Assembly (NCBI GenBank): GCA_039920645.1
Contig: JBDSDI010000028.1
Coordinates: 1-6,816, forward strand
Length of the DNA stretch: 6,816 nucleotides
Direction of reading: 5' to 3'
Source of the DNA: CAMCVE01 sp039920645
GTDB taxonomy: Bacteria; Bdellovibrionota; UBA2428
This document shows, piece by piece, positions 1 through 4,774 of the stretch. Numbering within the stretch: the stretch's first letter is position 1; each line of letters starts with the position of its first letter. Position numbers and translations under genes: made by a program. Below the pieces are notes generated by a model. That model was not told where the DNA came from and did no database searches. It worked only from the letters and a program-made list of their open reading frames with translations.

Positions 1-749
1 TCGTCCGCACACGCCTGGAAGCCGTCGATCAAAAGACGGTGATTTCCCTCGAAGTAATGGACACGGGGATCGGCATTCCCGAAGAAGCCATGGACCGAAT
101 GTTTCAACCTTTCTCTCAGGCAGAAAAGTCAACGACTCGAAAATTTGGAGGCACCGGCTTGGGGCTCTCCATCTCAAAGCGCCTTGTGGATTTGATGGGT
201 GGAAAAATTCATCTCACGAGCGAATTCGGGAAAGGAACCACTTTTTCTGTTCAGCTGCAGCTTGAAACCGGTCGGCAGATCGAAAAACAAGTTGTGGATG
301 AGATTCAAAAACTAGCACTTGCTTCGAATTCGAGAAAACGCCCCACTTTGCTAGGGCGCGTGTTAGTGGCCGAAGACAATACGACGAATCAAAAGGTCAT
401 CGCGCGTATGCTGGAAAAATGGGGATGTAAGTATCACATCGTTGCAAACGGTAACGAAGTTTTGGATGTGATGCGCGACACTCGCTTCGACCTCATCTTG
501 ATGGACTGCCAGATGCCCGAAATGGATGGCTACACCGCGACTCGGCTCATACGCCAAAGCAATCCACTCGCGCAAAACACGCCCATCGTCGCCTTGACCG
601 CCAATGCGATAAGTGGCGATGAAACGTTGTGCGTCCAAGCCGGCATGAATGGCTATCTGACAAAGCCGGTGGACATGCGCGACTTAGAGGCAGTGCTCGT
701 TAAATATTTAAAAATCGATACACGTGACCAGGTTGCATCCGAGGTGTAA
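1..749 (+). CDS. Hybrid sensor histidine kinase, 3' part (HATPase end plus receiver domain)
   Basis: The reading frame is open from the left edge (first whole codon at 3), so the N-terminus, sensor region, His box and N box lie outside the window; 248 residues remain. Numbered from the codon at 3, an ATP-binding domain shows a G1 box DTGIGIP at residues 20-26, an F box around FQPFSQAE and a G2 box GTGLGLS near 50-56. All of these are intact, so the kinase should bind ATP. A linker of about 35 residues leads to a receiver domain (about 119-236) with the acidic pair E124/D125, phospho-acceptor D168 (codon 504-506), T200 and K221 in the expected order. The protein stops soon after the receiver, so no phosphotransfer domain is fused at this end. 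Family knowledge says such kinases pass phosphate from His to the receiver Asp and on to a separate Hpt protein. Its stimulus cannot be told from this part. The internal GTG at 39 is not a start, because it lies within the ATPase fold. Confidence 0.93.
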   Translation, partial: VRTRLEAVDQKTVISLEVMDTGIGIPEEAMDRMFQPFSQAEKSTTRKFGGTGLGLSISKRLVDLMGGKIHLTSEFGKGTTFSVQLQLETGRQIEKQVVDEIQKLALASNSRKRPTLLGRVLVAEDNTTNQKVIARMLEKWGCKYHIVANGNEVLDVMRDTRFDLILMDCQMPEMDGYTATRLIRQSNPLAQNTPIVALTANAISGDETLCVQAGMNGYLTKPVDMRDLEAVLVKYLKIDTRDQVASEV

Positions 750-782
750 TCGGTCAGTCTTTTGCTTCGAGCTCGGCGCGAT

Positions 783-1964
783 CTAATTTATGGGCAGTGT
801 GAAACAATAAGTGTTTCCGGTGCCGAGTTCCGATTCAATCGAGATATTTCCCCCGTGCGCTTCAACGATACCTTTGCAAAGGTGCAGTCCAAGCCCCGAT
901 CCCTGCCGACCCAGTTTGTGCAGTTGGGAGAACTTATCGACAATCCCTACCTGTTTTTTTGTGGGGATTTCTTTTCCGCTGTCGACGACCGAAATCTCAA
1001 CCTGCGATCCACGGCGAACGGCCGTAATGGCAATGGATCCCTTATTCGGGGTGTGTCTAAGAGCGTTTTGAATCAAATTCGATAAGACTTGAAGTATTCG
1101 GTCACGGTCAAAAGTTCCCATGAGTGGCTGCTCGCTGCAATTTGTCGTAATCTCAATATTCTTCGTCATCGCAATGCTGCCAAAAATATCAGTGCATTCC
1201 ATGAGAACGTCGGCCACGTCTTCGTCGGTCCGATTTAACGGAAAATTCCCGGTGCTCAGCCTTTCAAGATCTAGCAAATCCGTAACCAGTCGCTCCATCG
1301 AGCTCGAGTTGCGACGGATCAATCCCAGAAGGCGATGAATTTCCGGCGACACGATTTTTTCTGAGACAAGTGAGGCATGGAGACTCTCGCCTAACTTTGC
1401 AATCATATCCAATGGATCTTTAAGATCACGACTTACAACGGTCATGAGGGCCTTTGTCTCGTTGTGGGCATCCACTTCGTTGGTCAGGTCCGTTGCGACA
1501 AGTTCGATCTCGCCGTCGATGATCGTGCGTTCACCGAGAAGATCAGCATCAGTGGCACCACGTTCGAGGACGAACAGGGCTTCCGCTGCGAGTTTGAGTC
1601 TGCGTCGCTCCTTAGTGACGGCAGCATCAGAGGTGGCGCGCTCTCGTTTTTGCGCCAAATCGCTTACGAGGCGTTCTTGCTCCAGGCTTGAGTCTGCAAT
1701 TTCTCTCTCGCTCGTAAGGTCCTGGGCATCAGGGGAAGATCTCGCTTCTTCTTTTTTTGCATCAAAAAGCCTGCGCTTGTCGTTTTGCGCTTGGTCGGCA
1801 TGCACGCGATTTTCCGAGACCAAAGAATCCGCACTCATTTCAGCCGCGTTCTGCTCTCGATTAAGGGAGATGTCCGTTTTAGTGCGTTCGTTTGCTAAGC
1901 TCGTGTCGGTCTTTTTCCGCACAGTACCGAGTAGGCCAGTGACTTCGTTGTTAGAACTTTCCAC
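783..1964 (-). CDS. Coiled-coil histidine-kinase-like protein lacking the phospho-acceptor His
   Basis: I place the start at GTG 1964 (393 aa) because AAAGGAG lies 6 nt before it. The frame extends to an ATG at 2012, but that start has no ribosome site and would add a hydrophobic stub. Residues about 12-170 are a charged, Gly-poor coiled coil with an 11-residue period: Asp recurs at 20, 31, 46, 57, 68, 79, 91, 102, 113, 139 and 150, often followed by SL and ER. A HisKA-like dimerisation hairpin (about 170-240) follows, then a HATPase domain (about 285-393) with N box N296/N300, G1 D328/G330, an F box and G2 GSGLGL at 355-360. The H box reads SRDLKDPL, with R179 at the His position, and the second G1 Gly is E332. 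No transmembrane segment or receiver is visible, so it is probably cytosolic. It may be a pseudokinase that binds or modulates another kinase, possibly the convergent hybrid kinase. The fold call is firm; loss of activity is inferred. Confidence 0.88.
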   Translation of the reverse strand: MESSNNEVTGLLGTVRKKTDTSLANERTKTDISLNREQNAAEMSADSLVSENRVHADQAQNDKRRLFDAKKEEARSSPDAQDLTSEREIADSSLEQERLVSDLAQKRERATSDAAVTKERRRLKLAAEALFVLERGATDADLLGERTIIDGEIELVATDLTNEVDAHNETKALMTVVSRDLKDPLDMIAKLGESLHASLVSEKIVSPEIHRLLGLIRRNSSSMERLVTDLLDLERLSTGNFPLNRTDEDVADVLMECTDIFGSIAMTKNIEITTNCSEQPLMGTFDRDRILQVLSNLIQNALRHTPNKGSIAITAVRRGSQVEISVVDSGKEIPTKKQVGIVDKFSQLHKLGRQGSGLGLHLCKGIVEAHGGNISIESELGTGNTYCFTLPIN

Positions 1965-1970
1965 AAAAGA

Positions 1971-1977
1971 CTCCTTT
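1971..1977 (-). promoter_or_regulatory. Ribosome binding site that fixes the GTG start at 1964
   Basis: On the minus strand AAAGGAG is followed by a 6-nt spacer and then GTG GAA AGT. This is the only good Shine-Dalgarno match near the 5' end of the frame. The upstream ATG at 2012 has none, and starting there would translate through this site. The GTG start is therefore preferred. Confidence 0.75.
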
Positions 1978-2118
1978 ATTAACACGACACTAAAAATCCA
2001 GAATACTCCCATGCGCAGGGTATTGAGATTCGTTAGTTAATCAATTTTGGCGGTGACCGTCTATGGGGACTCCACCCAAAGGCTCGCACTTCCAAGGCCA
2101 TACAATGCATAACCATTT

Positions 2119-2134
2119 AAATTTAATTAAATTT
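2119..2134. repeat. 16-bp perfect AT-only palindrome
   Basis: The half-site AAATTTAA is followed directly by its reverse complement TTAAATTT, giving a perfect 16-bp palindrome with no G or C. It sits about 155 bp upstream of the GTG of the kinase-like gene, within the only strongly AT-rich patch of this gap. It could be a protein-binding site, an upstream promoter element or a chance result of local AT richness. Confidence 0.5.
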
Positions 2135-2280
2135 TCGCATAACTCAGCAGTATGCCTTGTGGCTTGTTATGGAGCTTCTGAGGCAGCACATTATGCACTG
2201 CGTCCTGCCAAGCCGGTGGCGTGAATCAACAAGATCGGGGTCTTCGGCGACGCAGATCCTACTGTGTTCTGGAACGCGCT

Positions 2281-2616
2281 CTAAGCGTCGGCTTTGCGTC
2301 TCCATAGATCGAAGGCGATGAGCGTGTAAAGAAGCGGAACCTCGCACCCACCGTTCTTATAGAGAAATCCGTTAGGGATCGTCGTCACAAAAGCGCCGAA
2401 CATGATGGCCATGATCGCCACTAAAGAATAACGTTCAAGCTTGGCAATCCAAAGTGTGACCGCCAACCCGATCTCAAAATATCCGAGAAAGAATCGAAGA
2501 TCCGTAGGGAGGAGGTGTCCCTGCGTTTGCCACCACCTCAGCCCTGCTTCGCCAAGATTCCAAAGCCCATGAGCCACGAAGGCGAAACTCAAAACGAATC
2601 TGAAGACGCTTCTCAT
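2281..2616 (-). CDS. DoxX-like small integral membrane protein
   Basis: This 111-residue hydrophobic protein has about four predicted membrane helices: roughly residues 3-19, 41-58, 63-80 and 92-105. Features typical of the DoxX family are the early HGLWNL segment, a Gly-Tyr-Phe-Glu in helix 2 (E48) and GGCEVPLLY (89-97) opening the last helix. DoxX-like proteins are often linked to redox enzymes or thiol stress, but their biochemical role is mostly unsettled, so no reaction is assigned. ATG 2616 is chosen because it overlaps the stop of the upstream SDR gene as ATGA and has GGAG 6 nt before it. The frame runs further upstream to 2676, but that part lies inside the SDR gene and looks like antisense-free frame noise (SSSRSRW). 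Overlap implies translational coupling and a shared role with the SDR in one transcript. Confidence 0.82.
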   Translation of the reverse strand: MRSVFRFVLSFAFVAHGLWNLGEAGLRWWQTQGHLLPTDLRFFLGYFEIGLAVTLWIAKLERYSLVAIMAIMFGAFVTTIPNGFLYKNGGCEVPLLYTLIAFDLWRRKADA

Positions 2617-3365
2617 CCCAGACTCCGGAGGGCAGACATCCCTCCATCGACTCCGAGAACTTGACCCGTAATCCAACTCGCATCTTCCGACAGCAAGAAC
2701 CTCGCTGCTAGGGCCAGGTCTTCCGGGCTTCCTACTCGACCAAGCGGGTGAGTGCGCTCCGATGCCTTGAACACAGCCTCTCCGAAACGCGACGACATTT
2801 TGGAACGTGTGAGGGAAGGGGCAATAGCATTGATCCGCACGCCTTTAGATGCGTACGTCGCGGCAAGCGAACGGACAAGCCCCTCGAGACCCGCCTTGGC
2901 GGCCGCGATGGCTTCGTGATTCGGCAGCCCGACGTGGGCGGCGACCGAAGAAAAAAACACCATCGATGCTCCCGGGACTGTCATCAGATACGGAAGGGTC
3001 GATCTCGCTGCCCAAAACGGAATTGTGAGATTGAGGAGTAGCGTTTCTTGCCACTCGGATTCGCGCGTCAGGTGTGCGGGTTTAATGAGGATCGAGCCGA
3101 CGGCCACCACGAGCCCCGAGAGTGGAGTGCTCTGCCATGCGGCCGCTTCGTCGATCAAAACTTTCAACGCCTCTGGCCCTTCATCGCTGGACCAAACCGC
3201 GTATCTGAAACGATCGGGAAATTGAGCTTCAAGATCCTCGATCGACGCTCGATTGCGAACGATACCAAAGACCTGAGCTCCTTCTGCAAGAAGCTTCAAA
3301 GTCAGGGCATGTCCGGTCGACCCGCTGGCCCCTAGAATCACGTGCTTTTTTCCAACGCTGCTCAT
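2613..3365 (-). CDS. SDR-family oxidoreductase with Ile in place of the catalytic Tyr
   Basis: At 250 residues this is a full-length classical short-chain dehydrogenase/reductase. It has a Rossmann glycine motif GASGSTG at 12-18, an AVGS strand end (88-91) where NNAG is usual, N112, the SS pair S139/S140, K157, a NAIAPSLT segment (179-186) and the C-terminal WITGQVLGVDGG (231-242). These indicate NAD(P)(H) binding. The active site is unusual. With S140 as catalytic Ser, Tyr is expected 13 residues on, at 153, but the sequence is NHEAIAAAK with I153 (codon ATC, 2907-2909) four residues before K157. It may be a non-canonical SDR subgroup, an enzyme with another acid/base, or a non-catalytic cofactor-binding protein. 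The start codon has only a weak ribosome site. It overlaps the DoxX-like gene downstream, and its promoter probably lies in the divergent region 3408-3435. Confidence 0.9.
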   Translation of the reverse strand: MSSVGKKHVILGASGSTGHALTLKLLAEGAQVFGIVRNRASIEDLEAQFPDRFRYAVWSSDEGPEALKVLIDEAAAWQSTPLSGLVVAVGSILIKPAHLTRESEWQETLLLNLTIPFWAARSTLPYLMTVPGASMVFFSSVAAHVGLPNHEAIAAAKAGLEGLVRSLAATYASKGVRINAIAPSLTRSKMSSRFGEAVFKASERTHPLGRVGSPEDLALAARFLLSEDASWITGQVLGVDGGMSALRSLG

Positions 3366-3407
3366 CTTGAGAGCATCGTCTTGTGGTTCGTTTTTCCCGT
3401 TTTTATC

Positions 3408-3435
3408 ATTGTATAAACGTGTTTAGACAAATCAA
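3408..3435 (-). promoter_or_regulatory. Candidate sigma70-type promoter for the SDR-doxX pair
   Basis: Reading leftward, TTGATT (3435-3430) is separated by 16 nt from TACAAT (3413-3408). These match the consensus at 4 of 6 and 5 of 6 positions. The spacer begins with the TAAAC-GT-GTTTA inverted repeat, so a bound dimer would block polymerase. The predicted transcript would start near 3400, giving a leader of about 35 nt. Confidence 0.5.
3409..3430. promoter_or_regulatory. Putative operator 1, 22-bp inverted repeat in the divergent promoter region
   Basis: The left arm TTGTnTAAAC mirrors the right arm GTTTAnACAA around a GT centre, with nine of ten arm positions pairing. It lies between the divergent SDR and HDO-like genes, inside the spacer of the candidate SDR promoter and over the -35 region of the candidate rightward promoter. 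The same TAAAC/GTTTA core recurs beside the GbsR-like gene (4748-4758). I infer that it is bound by that regulator. Confidence 0.55.
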
Positions 3436-3438
3436 AAC

Positions 3439-3444
3439 TAAAAT
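3439..3444 (+). promoter_or_regulatory. Candidate -10 box for the HDO-like gene
   Basis: TAAAAT matches the sigma70 -10 consensus at five of six positions and would give a leader of about 19 nt. No -35 match exists at 16-18 nt upstream; that place (near 3415-3422) is occupied by the inverted repeat. The promoter may need an activator, or it may be controlled directly at that site. Confidence 0.4.
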
Positions 3445-3457
3445 GCAAAAACTGTTC

Positions 3458-3463
3458 AGGAGG
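3458..3463 (+). promoter_or_regulatory. Strong ribosome binding site for the HDO-like gene
   Basis: AGGAGG lies 6 nt before ATG 3470 and 12 nt before the in-frame ATG 3476, which favours 3470. An ATG at 3466 is out of frame and too close to the site. This is the strongest ribosome site in the window. Confidence 0.75.
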
Positions 3464-3469
3464 AGATGA

Positions 3470-4171
3470 ATGATCATGCAAACAGCCCCCAATTCGAACG
3501 AATGGCTTGAAAGACTCAGAAGAGAGGTTTTAATCCCTCGCGGGAAACGCATCGAGAATCACTCCTTCGTCAAAGGTATGCAGTCCGGCAGCGTCGAGCC
3601 GGCTCGCGCCGTTCACTTCTTTGCTGGACTCATGTGGCACTTGATGGATTTCGGCAAACATGTCGAACATCTGATGAACAAACGCCCGCCTGAAGTGCAA
3701 AAACTTCTTGAGGGGCGCGATGAAGACAAGGACGGGGATACGGAGATTTTGGGACGGATCGTAAAAGCTTTCGGGGGAGACTTCGCCACAATTTCAAAGA
3801 CGCCGTGGCGCTATGAACCACACCCCGTTTGGATTCATCATGACGCTCTGCTGAGGGCTGCGATCTACAGTGAGGATTTGCCGTGGCAGGTCGGCACGGC
3901 GGCCCTGAATGTCGGCATTGAAAGCCTCGTGCCCACGATGGTCGAGCCGCTGTTTTTCGCCGCAGTAAAAAATTACGGAGTGAGTGACGACGAAGCCGCG
4001 TGGCTAGAGTCTCGTTCGGGAGAAAAAGAAAAACAGCATGGCGAGAATGGTTTCATTATTTTGTCTCATCATGTGGGACCCGAAGATTTCGAACTTCAGG
4101 ACAAGTGCGGTTTTTACGTCCGCGCGCTCTCGCGGTCGATGGCTTACGGACTTCTCGAGTCGGGCCTTTAA
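3470..4171 (+). CDS. TenA/PqqC-like heme-oxygenase-fold protein (diiron-oxidase-like) with altered metal ligands
   Basis: The 233-residue, mostly helical protein resembles the iron-containing redox family that includes CADD, UndA and PqqC-type folds. Signs are the NHSFVKGMQSG opening helix (30-40), a long second helix with HFFAGLMWHLMDF (49-61), an acidic DEDKDGD segment, GIESLVP (149-155) and the late EKEKQHGENG helix (185-194). By eye, the CADD ligands E81, H88, E142, H174, D178 and H181 map to E85, E92, E151, S183, E187 and H190. The spacings of 7, 32, 4 and 3 residues are kept, but two histidines are replaced. It may therefore bind metal differently or have lost oxidase activity. A thiaminase role is unlikely, since no TenA-type catalytic Cys is apparent. 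It has its own promoter region with operator 1. Its stop overlaps that of the opposing regulator gene. The pairing with prenyl/quinone genes suggests, but does not show, a role near that pathway. Confidence 0.78.
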   Translation: MIMQTAPNSNEWLERLRREVLIPRGKRIENHSFVKGMQSGSVEPARAVHFFAGLMWHLMDFGKHVEHLMNKRPPEVQKLLEGRDEDKDGDTEILGRIVKAFGGDFATISKTPWRYEPHPVWIHHDALLRAAIYSEDLPWQVGTAALNVGIESLVPTMVEPLFFAAVKNYGVSDDEAAWLESRSGEKEKQHGENGFIILSHHVGPEDFELQDKCGFYVRALSRSMAYGLLESGL

Positions 4172-4725
4172 AGAGAAAGTTTCGCAAGCAACGCGAAGAA
4201 GTCGGTGCCGCGTGGACCGGCTTTGGCCAACAGATCGAGAGCCTTCGATGCGGATTTAACCATCACTAAGAGTTGCTTTTTGCGCTTAGGGTCAAGAATA
4301 TATGAGGAATCTTGTTGAAGAGACGTATCGATCTCCTGGGCCGATTTCAACGTTTGCGCCAGTATCTTGCGTTCGCGCATCTTCAGCACGGATTGGATCA
4401 CGCCTGAAATGTCGGGATTGGGTCCGAGTAGCACGGTTCCGCGGGGTCCTTGTCCTACTTCGCAAATGACCGAGTAATCGAGAAGTTCTTTGACCGCGAA
4501 ACTCACAAGCGTCTTGGAAACTTTCAAAAGCGCCACGATGCGGGTGGCATCGAGCGGCTCCTTCGAAAGAAACAACAACGCCCAAATGCGCCCGTGAATT
4601 CTTTTGAAGCCCCAATACTGGATAAATTCGCCGACGTCTTCTGAGAGACGCGCGACATCTGCACGGAGTTTGACGACTTTATTTTGCACTGCTCGAACTA
4701 TATCCGCGCGTTCACGCCTCCGCAA
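4168..4725 (-). CDS. GbsR/MarR-type transcriptional regulator
   Basis: The frame gives 185 residues, the usual size for GbsR-like proteins. A winged helix-turn-helix spans about 36-102: YWGFKRIHGRIWALLFLSKE matches the family's first DNA-binding helices, KVSKTLVSFAVKELLDY (68-84) is the recognition helix, and the wing follows near GQGPRG (91-96). A helical C-terminal part (about 103-185) probably serves dimerisation; no ligand can be inferred. The start is uncertain. TTG 4725 has AAGGGG 11 nt upstream, while GTG 4689 (residue 13) lacks a ribosome site; a stop codon upstream limits the frame, and no ATG is available. It is divergent from the polyprenyl synthase gene, with 49 bp between them, and it ends tail to tail with the HDO-like gene through a shared TTTA. 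Matching inverted repeats on both sides suggest that it regulates itself and its neighbours. Confidence 0.87.
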   Translation of the reverse strand: MRRRERADIVRAVQNKVVKLRADVARLSEDVGEFIQYWGFKRIHGRIWALLFLSKEPLDATRIVALLKVSKTLVSFAVKELLDYSVICEVGQGPRGTVLLGPNPDISGVIQSVLKMRERKILAQTLKSAQEIDTSLQQDSSYILDPKRKKQLLVMVKSASKALDLLAKAGPRGTDFFALLAKLSL

Positions 4726-4740
4726 CTTCGACTTGACCCC

Positions 4741-4769
4741 TTGTGAATAAACAGTTTACATTTCATTAA
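4741..4769 (+). promoter_or_regulatory. Candidate promoter of the polyprenyl synthase operon, possibly leaderless
   Basis: TTGTGA (4741-4746) and CATTAA (4764-4769) are 17 nt apart and match the consensus at only 4 and 3 of 6 positions. Transcription would begin about 6 nt after the -10, at or beside the A of ATG 4775, which has no Shine-Dalgarno sequence. The spacer contains operator 2. An alternative -35, TTGACC at 4733, pairs with a poorer -10. Confidence 0.3.
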
Positions 4770-4771
4770 AC
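4748..4771. promoter_or_regulatory. Putative operator 2 between the regulator and the prenyl operon
   Basis: A perfect inverted repeat TAAAC-A-GTTTA occupies 4748-4758, and a further TAAAC half-site follows at 4767-4771 after CATTTCAT. The core matches operator 1, though its centre is 1 nt rather than 2. It lies in the 49-bp gap shared by the leftward regulator gene and the rightward polyprenyl synthase gene, overlapping the candidate promoter. This is an expected position for autoregulation and control of the operon. Confidence 0.5.
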
Positions 4772-4774
4772 TTT

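Larger units (their letters stand above)
1965..2280. other. Non-coding stretch between the kinase-like gene and the doxX-like gene
   Basis: About 316 bases carry no convincing gene. The end near 1965-2040 should hold the promoter and leader of the kinase-like gene, read leftward; I see no strong -35/-10 pair there. The middle contains an AT-rich perfect palindrome (2119-2134). From 2280 down to 2191 the minus strand stays open in the frame of the doxX-like gene after its TAG stop. It encodes a short peptide containing PILLIHATG, which resembles a hydrolase core strand and may be a gene fossil. No Rho-independent terminator with a clear stem and T-run was found for the doxX-like gene. Confidence 0.6.

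Noticed and set aside
750..782. Possible bidirectional terminator between the convergent signalling genes
   Set aside because: CGAGCTCG is a short palindrome, but it has no loop and no adjoining T-run, so terminator function cannot be supported.
1444..2040. Plus-strand open frame of 198 codons
   Set aside because: It lies opposite the coiled-coil gene and is a Ser/Arg/Leu-rich mirror of its repeated codons; no ribosome site or family motif.
2144..2347. Minus-strand open frame of 67 codons crossing the doxX-like 3' end
   Set aside because: It overlaps conserved doxX-like coding sequence in another frame, lacks a ribosome site and has no recognisable motif.
2617..2676. Longer doxX-like protein starting at 2676
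   Set aside because: The extra 20 residues lie within the SDR gene, are Ser/Arg-rich and unlike the family. ATG 2616 has GGAG at good spacing and the ATGA overlap.
3470..4171. Thiaminase TenA assignment
   Set aside because: The fold is shared, but the catalytic Cys of TenA is not apparent and the acidic, His-containing segments match the diiron-oxidase-like branch better.
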